64,000 nucleotides of DNA from Prochlorococcus sp. AG-347-J20 (lineage in GTDB: Bacteria; Cyanobacteriota; Cyanobacteriia; PCC-6307; Cyanobiaceae). Under the pieces are notes generated by a model. It had not been told where the DNA came from and did not search any database. It saw nothing but the letters and a program-made list of their open reading frames with translations. The translations under genes were made by a program, and so were the position numbers. This document shows positions 1 to 7,590 of this stretch, piece after piece. How positions within the stretch are numbered: position 1 is the stretch's first letter; each line of letters opens with the position of its first letter. The DNA is taken from the NCBI GenBank assembly GCA_003281485.1, contig QCBW01000006.1, positions 1 through 64,000 of the forward strand, written 5' to 3'.

Positions 1-154
1 TTGCTAAACTTTGATCTTCATCTTTACTTAAGAGAAATTTTAATAGTTTTTTAAATAATAAAAAACCTTTTTCAATTCTTTTTGAACCTAAAATTGAAAG
101 CAAAATTACTAAAATTATGAATATTTCAGGTGAATTTAAACCTAATAGTTTCAT
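1..154 (-). CDS. TatA-like small membrane protein, C-terminus off the left edge
   Basis: An open reading frame starts with ATG at 154 and runs off the window after 51 codons. The N-terminus (K-L-L-G-L-N-S-P-E) is followed by a hydrophobic helix at about residues 9-22, then G-S-K-R and a basic amphipathic stretch. This layout is that of TatA/MttA-type twin-arginine translocase proteins, whose hinge is usually G-P-K; here it is G-S-K. The layout is seen directly and the family call is an inference. Because the end is missing, length cannot be compared with the family. Confidence 0.5.
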   Translation of the reverse strand, partial: MKLLGLNSPEIFIILVILLSILGSKRIEKGFLLFKKLLKFLLSKDEDQSLA

Positions 155-201
155 AAAATTTTATATTCTATTTATATTTTAGTACATGCTAAAAATTTAA
201 A

Positions 202-594
202 CTAATTATTCTCAAAAGTTGGTAAATAAAGTTCCCTATTTGATGCAATTAAACCTTCTTCTTTAAAAAAAATCTCTAGGTCTTTTAGATCATTTATATC
301 TACAAATTCACCACAATTATCTAATATATTATTATGGGTGAAATTCCATAAATTATCCAGATATTCGTCATCGTCTGGAAATGCTACAAATTTTAAATAT
401 GTATTATTCAAAGCATATTCACTAGCAAAATCAGAATCTAATCCTTCCCTCTTGGCATCACAAAAAACCTTGGCAAATCTTTTGCCTACAGAAGTTTGAG
501 CACTAGATAAATCTAAATTACCTTGTATAGCTTTTACATTTATTGGTGCAATAAAAATAATTATTGGAAGAAAAAAAGATACTAATATAAACAA
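202..594 (-). CDS. Secreted hypothetical protein (130 aa)
   Basis: I do not recognise this protein. The first 22 residues form a signal peptide or anchor ending in V-K-A, so it is probably exported. The mature part is acidic with two cysteines and many aromatic residues (F-D-D-D-E-Y, L-W-N-F-T-H). The frame contains no internal methionine, so the start must be the TTG at 594. An AAGGA ribosome-binding site lies about nine bases upstream of that TTG and supports it. It lies in a run of lineage-specific small genes and stands alone on this strand. Confidence 0.75.
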   Translation of the reverse strand: MFILVSFFLPIIIFIAPINVKAIQGNLDLSSAQTSVGKRFAKVFCDAKREGLDSDFASEYALNNTYLKFVAFPDDDEYLDNLWNFTHNNILDNCGEFVDINDLKDLEIFFKEEGLIASNRELYLPTFENN

Positions 595-758
595 GAAAAA
601 ATTTCCTTTTTAAAATTAAACTCAGTATAAACTAGCAAATAAAGTATTCAATTAGGCCTATTTAAGTAAAAGCACTTCTTATAAATCATGAAATAAATAG
701 AAAAAATAAAATCAGCTTCATATCTGAATTTATAATAAATAAAGATTAAATAAATTAT

Positions 759-1766
759 ATGTCTTCAAATATAAAACTAAAAGGAAGGGGAGTTAGTAGA
801 GTAATTACGAGTAAGGTCATGCTATCTCCATTAGCAGGAGTTACAGATAACATTTTTAGGCGACTTGTACGTAAATGGGCTCCAAACTCTTTACTTTTTA
901 CAGAAATGATAAATGCTACAAGTCTTAAAAAAGGATTTGGAACACAAAAAATCAATCAAATAGATTTAGAAGAAGGTCCAATTGGAGTACAAATATTTGA
1001 TAATAGGCCATATGCTGTTTCTGAAGCAGCGAAACAAGCTGAGGACTCTGGAGCTTTCTTAATAGATATAAATATGGGATGCCCAGTAAAAAAAATTGCA
1101 AAGAAAGGTGGAGGCAGTGCCTTAATTAAAGACCGAAAACTTGCTATAGAATTAGTCAAAAATGTCGTAAAAGCTGTCAAAATTCCAGTCACAGTAAAAA
1201 CAAGACTCGGATGGGATAGTAAAGAAGAAAATATAGAGGATTTCTTATTAAAGCTTCAGGATGCGGGAGCCACAATGATCACACTTCATGGAAGAACTAG
1301 AAAGCAGGGTTTTTCTGGCAAGTCAGATTGGGAAATGATCGGGAGACTTAAAAGGTTATTAGAAATCCCAGTAATTGCTAATGGAGATATCAAAAATTCA
1401 GATGACGCTCTTAATTGTTTAAAAAAAACAAATGCTGATGGTGTAATGATTGGGAGAGGGATTTTAGGTTCACCATGGAAAATAGGAGAAATAGATTATG
1501 CCATTAGAGAAAATAAAAATTTTAAAGAACCAAATACAGAAGAAAAACTATATTTAATTATTGAGCATCTTGATGAATTAATAAAAGAAAAAGGAGATCA
1601 CGGCTTGCTAATTGCAAGGAAACATATCTCTTGGACATGTAAAGACTTTAAAGGAGCATCAAAATTGAGAAATAACTTGGTTAGAGCTGTTGATAAAAAT
1701 GAAGTTAAAAATTTAATAATTAAAATGATTAAAACTTTGAATAATGAAAAAAATATATTAGCTTAA
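759..1766 (+). CDS. dus: tRNA-dihydrouridine synthase (DusB-like)
   Basis: An FMN-dependent enzyme that reduces specific uridines to dihydrouridine in tRNA. The TIM-barrel N-terminus carries the family pattern S-P-L-A-G-V-T-D (residues 23-30). The catalytic loop N-M-G-C-P-V-K-K contains Cys108, and H-G-R-T-R-K-Q-G follows at about residue 177. Near the end of the barrel, the phosphate-binding segment A-N-G-D-I and G-V-M-I-G-R-G are intact. At 335 residues it matches the usual family length. The next gene begins 18 bases downstream on the same strand, so the two are probably cotranscribed. Which uridine it modifies cannot be read from the sequence. Confidence 0.95.
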   Translation: MSSNIKLKGRGVSRVITSKVMLSPLAGVTDNIFRRLVRKWAPNSLLFTEMINATSLKKGFGTQKINQIDLEEGPIGVQIFDNRPYAVSEAAKQAEDSGAFLIDINMGCPVKKIAKKGGGSALIKDRKLAIELVKNVVKAVKIPVTVKTRLGWDSKEENIEDFLLKLQDAGATMITLHGRTRKQGFSGKSDWEMIGRLKRLLEIPVIANGDIKNSDDALNCLKKTNADGVMIGRGILGSPWKIGEIDYAIRENKNFKEPNTEEKLYLIIEHLDELIKEKGDHGLLIARKHISWTCKDFKGASKLRNNLVRAVDKNEVKNLIIKMIKTLNNEKNILA

Positions 1767-1784
1767 AACAAATTTATTTTTTAA

Positions 1785-2039
1785 ATGAAAAATATTAGTA
1801 AAGAAACAAGTAAAAGAGTTTGTGATCATATGAATAATGATCACATTGATTCGGTTCACAAATATCTAATTCATTATGGAAAGATATCAAGATTTGAGAA
1901 TGCTTATATGGAAGAAATTAATAACAGTTATATAAAAATCAATTACGATGGCCAGTCAGCAATTATCAATTTTAAAAATGAAATATCTGAAGAAGAAATT
2001 CATTCAACTTTAGTAGCAATGATTAAAGAGATTAAATAA
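1785..2039 (+). CDS. DUF2470 domain protein
   Basis: A free-standing 84-residue copy of the DUF2470 domain, which is found at the C-terminus of HugZ/PNPOx-like haem-degrading and flavin-binding proteins. The diagnostic segment C-D-H-M-N-N-D-H lies at residues 13-20, with two histidines of the kind that contact haem in HugZ-type proteins. A cofactor-related role is known for the family but only inferred here. It sits 18 bases after the dus gene and is likely in the same transcript. Confidence 0.85.
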   Translation: MKNISKETSKRVCDHMNNDHIDSVHKYLIHYGKISRFENAYMEEINNSYIKINYDGQSAIINFKNEISEEEIHSTLVAMIKEIK

Positions 2040-2059
2040 ATATATTTATATAAAAAAAT

Positions 2060-2224
2060 CTAATTTTTATTTTCATAGTAATCAGTTATCTTTTTACATT
2101 CTTCAAATGCAAGCATACTTAATCTAGATGTGGCTTTTATTTTAAGAATTGCACAAACAGCTAATAAGTCGGAGCTATCAACATTAAGTGCTTCAGAAAG
2201 CTCTAGAATCCTAAGACCTTTCAT
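2060..2224 (-). CDS. Small protein resembling the IF-2 N-terminal domain (54 aa)
   Basis: A 54-codon frame with ATG at 2224 and TAG at 2060. The sequence begins M-K-G-L-R-I-L-E-L-S-E-A-L-N-V, followed by S-S-D-L-L-A-V-C and I-K-A-T-S-R-L-S. This resembles the small helical domain at the N-terminus of bacterial translation initiation factor IF-2 (pattern: R-V-x-E-L-A-K-x-L, then S-x-x-L-L). A stand-alone copy would be unusual. The resemblance is by eye and could reflect a generic three-helix fold. It lies just upstream of the next gene on this strand, in tail-to-tail orientation with the DUF2470 gene. Confidence 0.6.
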   Translation of the reverse strand: MKGLRILELSEALNVDSSDLLAVCAILKIKATSRLSMLAFEECKKITDYYENKN

Positions 2225-2268
2225 TAGTATTAAACAAATCTTTTTCTAAATTATCAAGAACCTTGATA

Positions 2269-2505
2269 TCAATGTGCTGCATTTTTCCCTAAACCTGCAA
2301 CGAATGGGAAAGTTTGTTCATCACCAAAAATATCTTCTGAAGAAGAATTAGAAATATTAATTTTTTTATTATCAGGCTTAATTTCTTCAATTTCATTAGA
2401 AATATTCTCTTTAATGTTATTTTCTATTTCTTTTGCTAATAAATTATGCGTATTAGAAAATATTGAAAAAACTAATACACATAAAAACAAAACAATTCTT
2501 TTCAT
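2269..2505 (-). CDS. Secreted hypothetical protein (78 aa)
   Basis: I do not recognise it. Residues 1-24 are a clear signal peptide (M-K-R-I-V-L-F-L, ending L-L-A). The middle is low-complexity and rich in Glu, Asn, Lys and Ser. The last 15 residues (F-P-F-V-A-G-L-G-K-N-A-A-H) look ordered and may be the conserved functional part. It is expected in the periplasm or thylakoid lumen. Confidence 0.75.
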   Translation of the reverse strand: MKRIVLFLCVLVFSIFSNTHNLLAKEIENNIKENISNEIEEIKPDNKKINISNSSSEDIFGDEQTFPFVAGLGKNAAH

Positions 2506-2604
2506 AAAAAAAATTTATCTAATACTATTGTTATATGCCAATAAACTTATTTAAAAAAACTAGATAATTTTAAAACAAATCTAAATAAATCAAAATAAAA
2601 AAAT

Positions 2605-2841
2605 TTATCTTCCCAACTTATTTCTATTTTTAAATCTAATTAAAAAATAAAGACCTAGTAACAAAAGAATTGCTAAGGAGTACTGATTAAGGAAAACATA
2701 AACTATATAGACGAGAAATGGGAATAAGCACGCCCTCTTGAAATTTAATTTCTGTTCCTTTGACATATTTTTCCAGTTTAAATATTCTTCCCATTGAAAA
2801 ATCTTCTTCATTTTTCTATTTCCATTTTTACGATTAAACAT
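2605..2841 (-). CDS. Single- or two-pass membrane hypothetical protein (78 aa)
   Basis: Function unknown. A basic N-terminal third (residues 1-37, with W-E-E-Y-L-N-W) precedes a hydrophobic stretch at about 38-68 that can span the membrane once or twice, and a short basic tail follows. An internal ATG at codon 11 (M-K-K-I-F-Q-W-E-E) is an equally plausible start and would leave 68 residues. Confidence 0.65.
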   Translation of the reverse strand: MFNRKNGNRKMKKIFQWEEYLNWKNMSKEQKLNFKRACLFPFLVYIVYVFLNQYSLAILLLLGLYFLIRFKNRNKLGR

Positions 2842-2946
2842 AACTTTATAAATATAGTTTTGATGATTCTTATGTTAATAAACAAAATTAATCTACAATA
2901 TCAAAATAAGTTTTTTTCATTGAATAAAAATATTTTTAAATAAAAG

Positions 2947-3366
2947 ATGAACTCAAAACCAGTTTGGAAAATAGAAAAAATTGTTTTACCTCAACATGCA
3001 GATCATGCAGGCGTAATGTGGCACGGTAAATATTTTGATTGGCTTGAAGAAAGCCGAATAAATGCACTTTCAGAAGTAGGTATAAGTTATTTCGAAATAA
3101 CTAAAAATGGCTTAGATTTACCTTTAATCAATAGTTCAATAAAATATAAATCTCCTTTAATTCTTGGTGAAAAAATAACAATCGAGAGTGAATTCAATAT
3201 TGATAAAAGTCCCAGGATTAATGTAATTTCAAAATTTCTTAACCAGAAAAATGAAATATTAACGATTGCTGAAGTCAATTTAGTCTTAATAAATAAACTG
3301 AATTTTTCTATAATAAGAAAAAGACCAGATTTCCTATCGGAAGCCTTTAGTAAATTAAACGGTTGA
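2947..3366 (+). CDS. Hot-dog acyl-CoA thioesterase, probably DHNA-CoA hydrolase type
   Basis: A 4-hydroxybenzoyl-CoA thioesterase-like hot-dog protein of 139 residues. The catalytic segment reads H-A-D-H-A-G-V-M-W-H-G-K-Y-F-D-W-L-E-E (residues 18-36), with Asp19 in the position of the family's catalytic aspartate. In cyanobacteria, the related Slr0204 protein hydrolyses 1,4-dihydroxy-2-naphthoyl-CoA on the way to phylloquinone, the photosystem I cofactor. I infer that role here from family knowledge. It stands alone, with small unrelated genes after it. Confidence 0.85.
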   Translation: MNSKPVWKIEKIVLPQHADHAGVMWHGKYFDWLEESRINALSEVGISYFEITKNGLDLPLINSSIKYKSPLILGEKITIESEFNIDKSPRINVISKFLNQKNEILTIAEVNLVLINKLNFSIIRKRPDFLSEAFSKLNG

Positions 3367-3408
3367 AATTATTATCCGCCAATTGAACGATTTATTAATT
3401 TATTAATT

Positions 3409-3606
3409 ATGAATATATTTCAATTTATTGATTCTTATCAATATGAAATGGAATCAAGATATCAAGAAAAATCAATGCTTACAAATCTTTTTACAGAGCA
3501 CAAATTTTTAGGATGGTTAGGGTTGTTTATAGTATTTTTCTCTATCTTTGCAATTTTTGTTTTTCAATTTCTTGAGTGGGAAAGTAATGACAATAATAAA
3601 AGTTAA
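3409..3606 (+). CDS. Single-pass membrane hypothetical protein (65 aa)
   Basis: Not recognised. A soluble N-terminal half (residues 1-33) is followed by one strong membrane helix (about 34-55) and a short acidic tail. Transcription is co-directional with the thioesterase before it and the small gene after it. Confidence 0.65.
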   Translation: MNIFQFIDSYQYEMESRYQEKSMLTNLFTEHKFLGWLGLFIVFFSIFAIFVFQFLEWESNDNNKS

Positions 3607-3646
3607 GAAGATTTAATGCTTATAATTCAACTGAATGACTTAAAAA

Positions 3647-3898
3647 ATGGCTATCTACTTAAAAATAACTAACCCTACAGAGGTTGTAAAAAAAAAGACC
3701 TCAAAATGGCTTACAGATATTACACCTGAAAGAATTGATAGAAAATTGGTCGAGGATGAAGTAATAAAAGGCATTATCGAGCAATTAACATTAGAAGGTA
3801 TTAAAGGAGAAATATCAGCAATTAATGGGTTTGAAGTAAATGAATCTTCAGTAATTACAAAAAATAATTTTGTTATTAGAAAAACAAAAACTTTTTAG
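3647..3898 (+). CDS. Hypothetical soluble protein (83 aa)
   Basis: Not recognised. It is soluble with no signal or membrane segment, and alternates basic and acidic residues in a mixed alpha/beta pattern. It starts at ATG 3647 (M-A-I-Y-L-K-I-T). The nuclease-like gene follows 20 bases later on the same strand, so the two may be coexpressed. Confidence 0.65.
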   Translation: MAIYLKITNPTEVVKKKTSKWLTDITPERIDRKLVEDEVIKGIIEQLTLEGIKGEISAINGFEVNESSVITKNNFVIRKTKTF

Positions 3899-3918
3899 AT
3901 GGTAAATAAAAATCTTAA

Positions 3919-4788
3919 ATGAAAATTTTTTTTATTTTAATTATTTTTATCATTTTTTTAGTTTTTATAATTTTAAGGGATTATCAAATTAAAAAGAAAA
4001 AGTTTAAATTAAATAATGCCTTAAATTCCAATTTCTTTATTCAAACAATTAATAATTTAATAGAAGAGAACAAATACAATTTGTTAGAGGAGAGGATCAG
4101 ATTAAGGGAAATAGATGCTTACGGTAACGAGGATTATAAAAAATGGATTGGCAATCCACCTCTTGATGAAAAAGCCATTGAGAAAAATATATTTAATGGA
4201 TCCAAACGATTTAAAGAGGGTATACCATACTTCTGGGAAAAAGTAATTTTAAAAAAATTTGGAAGTATGGAATTATTTTTCGAAAAGTGGAGATCGTATT
4301 GTAATGAAAATCCTACTATTGATGATGAGATACTTGGATCTATTAGAAAGCTCGAGACTGAAGATTGGTTTGTATTCATAGCAAGTCAAATAGAGAAATC
4401 ATGCTTAAACCTAATTGAAAAAAACTACTCAAGTAAAAACAAAGAAAACTACAAAAAAGGTATTAGATTTGAAAATCATTGTATGGAAATTCTCAAACAA
4501 AATGGCTGGGAGGTAAAAGAAACCCCTAATACAGGAGATCAAGGGGTTGACTTAATTGCGTCAATAAATGATTTGAGAATATGTATTCAATGCAAAGATC
4601 ACGAAAAAGCCATTGGAAATAAAGCAGTTCAGGAAATTTCAGCTGGTAAATTATTTTGGAAAGGTACACATGCAATAATAGTCTCAAAATCTGGCTTTAC
4701 AAAGTCTGCTCATCAACTAGCTAAATCGAATAAAGTAGAACTAATCAATGAATATCAATTAAAAGATTTAGAAAATTTTATTGTTTAA
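3919..4788 (+). CDS. Membrane-anchored Mrr-family nuclease-like protein
   Basis: 289 residues. Residues 2-19 form an N-terminal membrane helix. The C-terminal domain (about 178-285) is of the Mrr/DUF2034 restriction-endonuclease-like fold: G-I-R-F-E-N-H (Glu185), G-D-Q-G-V-D-L (Asp211) and I-Q-C-K (Gln224, Lys226) together form a PD-(D/E)xK-type active site in its QxK variant. The middle (30-170) is unassigned. Mrr nucleases cut modified or foreign DNA, but no methylase or specificity subunit is nearby, and a membrane anchor argues for a housekeeping or DNA-processing role. The domain is seen; the activity is inferred. It ends six bases from the convergent MAPEG gene. Confidence 0.85.
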   Translation: MKIFFILIIFIIFLVFIILRDYQIKKKKFKLNNALNSNFFIQTINNLIEENKYNLLEERIRLREIDAYGNEDYKKWIGNPPLDEKAIEKNIFNGSKRFKEGIPYFWEKVILKKFGSMELFFEKWRSYCNENPTIDDEILGSIRKLETEDWFVFIASQIEKSCLNLIEKNYSSKNKENYKKGIRFENHCMEILKQNGWEVKETPNTGDQGVDLIASINDLRICIQCKDHEKAIGNKAVQEISAGKLFWKGTHAIIVSKSGFTKSAHQLAKSNKVELINEYQLKDLENFIV

Positions 4789-4793
4789 ATAGT

Positions 4794-5198
4794 TTATATC
4801 AATTGTGTTAAGCCCTCTTTGTAAAGCAAAAGTGTTGTAAAAATTCCAGAGGCCCACATTAAACCTCTAGCTGTTGGGATATTAAATACATATGCACCAA
4901 TATATAAAAAACGAAAAACAGGATGAATCAATGCTGAAATTATTGCAATATTAGAGTCAGTTAAAGTAATCAAACAAAGAAGACATGCTGGTGCATGTAG
5001 GGAAATGCTTTCCCAACAATTTTGATGACACCAAACTGCTCTTTTTCCAAAAGAAGGTAATTCATCGAATAAAGCCCTTGGAGCAGACATATTTTCAACT
5101 GAATATCCCGCTTTAACTCTCCCTATAGTTAATGGAATAATCGATAATAAAACAACACCAACTGATAGACAAAGGCTCAAGGCAAAAGCTACTTGCAT
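4794..5198 (-). CDS. MAPEG-family membrane protein
   Basis: 134 residues with four hydrophobic helices, consistent with the MAPEG fold (membrane-associated proteins in eicosanoid and glutathione metabolism). Family-like features are R-x-x-N-x-x-E-like polar residues in the second helix region (C-W-E-S) and the small-residue-rich loop A-P-R-A-L-F-D-E. In bacteria these are often glutathione-dependent enzymes, but the substrate is unknown. It is convergent with the Mrr-like gene. Confidence 0.8.
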   Translation of the reverse strand: MQVAFALSLCLSVGVVLLSIIPLTIGRVKAGYSVENMSAPRALFDELPSFGKRAVWCHQNCWESISLHAPACLLCLITLTDSNIAIISALIHPVFRFLYIGAYVFNIPTARGLMWASGIFTTLLLYKEGLTQLI

Positions 5199-5317
5199 AT
5201 GATTTAATTAATATTATTAGCTTAATGATTGATGCTCGTTATCGTGATAAATGAAAAATCACCACCATAGATAAAACTTTGCAAAAAATGCTTTAATTTA
5301 TAATAAAAAAATCATTT

Positions 5318-5443
5318 ATGGATATTTCAAAGATAGTTTTAATTTTTGGCATAAGTTTACTAATATATTTTGCTTTTCTGTTTTTAGGATTTTATCTTAA
5401 GAATAAAAATCTAAAGGCACAGAATCTAAAAAAAGAAGAATAG
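5318..5443 (+). CDS. Single-pass microprotein (41 aa)
   Basis: ATG at 5318, TAG at 5441. The first 27 residues are almost wholly hydrophobic with the pattern of a membrane helix, followed by a Lys/Asn/Gln-rich tail ending K-K-E-E. The shape recalls small photosystem or cytochrome subunits, but I recognise no specific one. Coding is supported only by the clean helix-plus-charged-tail layout and the absence of a competing gene. Confidence 0.5.
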   Translation: MDISKIVLIFGISLLIYFAFLFLGFYLKNKNLKAQNLKKEE

Positions 5444-5574
5444 ATTATTAATGCCACCAAAATTTACTATTTTCTGAATATTTTTATATCTTTTTGGATA
5501 TATTTCATGGAAATAAAATTTGTTCCAAATAATAATAAGGGATATTTGAAATTAAATAAGACAGTTGCTGGTAT

Positions 5575-5868
5575 ATGAAAAAATTTTATAAATTTCTTAA
5601 AAGTTTTCTATTTATATCACTTTGGCTTATTTTATCCTCATTTTTAACCCAATATTGGAATACCTTTCATTGGGAATATATTTACTTAAACTTCAGAATT
5701 ATATTTGATAAAGAATTTTGGTTTGTTGTAGAAAAAATTCTTTTAGGATTTGATATTGGTTACTGGTTAGAAGAAGCATTAAAATTCTTAAGTTATGAAA
5801 TACCTAAAGAATCTTTTAAATATTTTCCAATTTATTTCGTATTAAAGTCTATTTGGATAAAGAATTAA
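5575..5868 (+). CDS. Hypothetical protein, aromatic-rich (97 aa)
   Basis: Not recognised. A basic N-terminus precedes a hydrophobic helix (about residues 10-26). The rest is very rich in Phe, Tyr and Trp, with amphipathic segments, so it is likely membrane-associated. It converges on the PAP/fibrillin gene, 10 bases away. Confidence 0.6.
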   Translation: MKKFYKFLKSFLFISLWLILSSFLTQYWNTFHWEYIYLNFRIIFDKEFWFVVEKILLGFDIGYWLEEALKFLSYEIPKESFKYFPIYFVLKSIWIKN

Positions 5869-5878
5869 TTTATATTTT

Positions 5879-6421
5879 TTAATAGATTTTAATAAATTCC
5901 TTGAAATTCTTGAATAAAGCCGGTGAATTTATTTTTCTTAAAACAAATAAAGTTCCTTTATCACCTCTACAGATTCTAAGCTTATTACTTAAATAAGTTA
6001 TCTTTAACCACCCAGATTGTTCATTATTTATTTCTTTCATAGCCTTTATATTTTTTATTCCAAATTTAGGACCAATAACACCAGCATGTGTAAATTTGAC
6101 CCCAATTTTTTTTTCATTTATATAATTAAGTCTTATTAAAATACCAGTACCAATAATTGATTTTATTCCTCTAGGTTTAAGTAAATTAAGACCATTTAAA
6201 TTTAAGGGATCAAGAATTTGAAGATTGTCAAAAAAAGGGGAATATTTTAAAAAAGGACTATTAGAACTACTCCACCTAAGCTCCCAAACACCCTGTAAAT
6301 CATTTCTATCTTTGCTGAAGGAAAAATTATGATCAATTTCAAGTTGTTCGGCAATAGTCTGTATACTCTTTGAATTTGGAGATGTAAGAAGTAAATTTAA
6401 TAAATCATCTTCGGATTCCAT
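5879..6421 (-). CDS. PAP/fibrillin-domain protein (180 aa)
   Basis: A plastid-lipid-associated protein (fibrillin) domain protein. The signature L-Q-G-V-W-E-L-R-W-S-S-S is at residues 42-53, followed by the beta-barrel-like body and a C-terminal strand with I-C-R-G-D-K-G-T-L-F-V (R-G-D-x-G being typical). Fibrillins are lipocalin-like proteins at thylakoid membranes and plastoglobules that bind lipids or quinones in photoprotection. That is family knowledge; the ligand here is unknown. A second, larger fibrillin lies at 8849-9619. Confidence 0.85.
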   Translation of the reverse strand: MESEDDLLNLLLTSPNSKSIQTIAEQLEIDHNFSFSKDRNDLQGVWELRWSSSNSPFLKYSPFFDNLQILDPLNLNGLNLLKPRGIKSIIGTGILIRLNYINEKKIGVKFTHAGVIGPKFGIKNIKAMKEINNEQSGWLKITYLSNKLRICRGDKGTLFVLRKINSPALFKNFKEFIKIY

Positions 6422-6499
6422 TTAATAACCGCTGAGTATATAGCTAAGGATAAATACTTACCTCCATGTGCTATATTCTACCCAGAATATGTTGAATTG

Positions 6500-6784
6500 A
6501 TGACAAAGAGCTATTGGCTAAAGAAAATTTCAATTCCAAATGCTGATTTATTTCTGGAATATATAAGGACAGTATTGCCTTGGATTAAATCTGTGGGCGG
6601 AGTAATAGTAAAAAGAGATTTAGTACAAGAATCAACCTCAAATGAATGGGATGGAGGGCAGCTTGGATTAGTAATTGAATTCGAATCAAAATTTGCTGCT
6701 AAAAAAGCATTTTATTCTGAAGTATTTCAAAAATATCTGCAGTCCAGAGATTTAATGGAACTAGTTACTATAAGTACTCTTTAA
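6500..6784 (+). CDS. DUF1330 family protein
   Basis: A 94-residue ferredoxin-like-fold protein of the DUF1330 type. It starts M-T-K-S-Y-W, has G-G-x-x-x-K-R at about 35-40, and L-V-I-E-F-E-S near residue 60, followed by A-K-K-A-F-Y. Homologues are small dimeric alpha/beta barrels of unknown function. A TTG directly before the ATG would add one residue; I chose the ATG at 6500. Confidence 0.8.
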   Translation: MTKSYWLKKISIPNADLFLEYIRTVLPWIKSVGGVIVKRDLVQESTSNEWDGGQLGLVIEFESKFAAKKAFYSEVFQKYLQSRDLMELVTISTL

Positions 6785-6920
6785 AAAATCAACCAATAGC
6801 GACCTCACACAAACAACTTATAAGTATTTATTACTATAAAATTATTTATGTAATATTTATAACTTCACCAGCGATAACATATTTTGCAAAATTTAATTGT
6901 AAAAGCAATCCGTTAATCAA

Positions 6921-7100
6921 ATGAACTATTCAACAGAAAAAGATGATTATTTGATGACAACTCCATATACAAAAAAAATTCAGCAAAAATTTGAAAAGGT
7001 TAAATCTTTTTTAGAGCAAAATGGATTTAATCCTTCATCAGAGAGCTTAATGCAAGATATAGTTAGCTCAGAAGAATATATCGCTAAAAATGGCTTATAA
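6921..7100 (+). CDS. Hypothetical microprotein (59 aa)
   Basis: ATG 6921 to TAA 7098. Soluble, probably helical, with K-I-Q-Q-K-F-E-K-V-K-S-F-L-E followed by a Ser/Glu-rich C-terminus. Function not recognised. It is tail to tail with the Psb34-like gene, with a gap of four bases, which fits two real genes packed end to end. Confidence 0.6.
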   Translation: MNYSTEKDDYLMTTPYTKKIQQKFEKVKSFLEQNGFNPSSESLMQDIVSSEEYIAKNGL

Positions 7101-7104
7101 AATA

Positions 7105-7284
7105 TCAGAATATATTCAGAGTCCTTAAATAATAAAAACCGCCTATTAGAAAGGGTAATAATATTCCAATAAATAAAAATATGGATTTCCTTGATTCCCC
7201 TTCTGATATGGGGTTAATTTCTGGTTCAATTGCAAAACCATTTTGTCTACCACCGCTTTCGGTTGTATAACCTTTTTTATTCAT
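7105..7284 (-). CDS. psb34: Psb34 / ssl1498-family light-harvesting-like protein (59 aa)
   Basis: ATG at 7284, TGA at 7105. The N-terminal arm G-Y-T-T-E-S-G-G-R-Q-N-G-F-A-I-E-P-E matches the arm shared by high-light-inducible proteins (Hlips) and by the ssl1498/Psb34 family. One membrane helix follows (about residues 34-52), but the chlorophyll-binding E-x-N-x-R helix motif of true Hlips is absent. Psb34 binds a photosystem II assembly intermediate near CP47 and is thought to compete with Hlips there (family knowledge). The gene symbol is inferred from the arm motif plus a helix lacking the Hlip ligands. Confidence 0.7.
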   Translation of the reverse strand: MNKKGYTTESGGRQNGFAIEPEINPISEGESRKSIFLFIGILLPFLIGGFYYLRTLNIF

Positions 7285-7369
7285 ATGATAAATAATCTAA
7301 GCCGATTATCTCATGTAAAAAATTATTTAAAAAAATTTTTTACATTTAGAATTAAACTAATTTTAAGAT

Positions 7370-7504
7370 CTAATAATTGATTTCAATCTGAGATTTTAAT
7401 TTGGCAGCTTTTTTTAAAAGGCCTACAACTTCCTTGCGGCCAGTAGCAAACTCAGCCTTGTTAAGTAACTCGCTATATTTTTTTGTGATTTCTCTATGGT
7501 TCAT
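7370..7504 (-). CDS. Conserved-looking helical microprotein (44 aa)
   Basis: ATG 7504, TAG 7370. Fully soluble and strongly helical (R-E-I-T-K-K-Y-S-E-L-L, A-T-G-R-K-E-V-V-G-L-L-K-K-A). No cysteine and no membrane segment. The codon pattern is regular and the composition is protein-like, so I accept it as coding. The function is unknown. Confidence 0.6.
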   Translation of the reverse strand: MNHREITKKYSELLNKAEFATGRKEVVGLLKKAAKLKSQIEINY

Positions 7505-7590
7505 TTTGAATGTTAACTTCTATAAATTATAAAGTTACTAAGAAAAGTTTTTGTATAAAAGATATCAAAAAAGAGTTTAAGTATCTTTAC

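Noticed and set aside
5239..5251. TTATCGTGATAA in front of the MAPEG gene as a Fur-type box
   Set aside because: Only 5-bp arms around a non-symmetric centre, in the opposite arrangement to the GATAAT/ATTATC type.
6800..6820. CCTCACACA stretch resembling the Yfr1 core
   Set aside because: Only nine bases match, and there is no hairpin or terminator near it.
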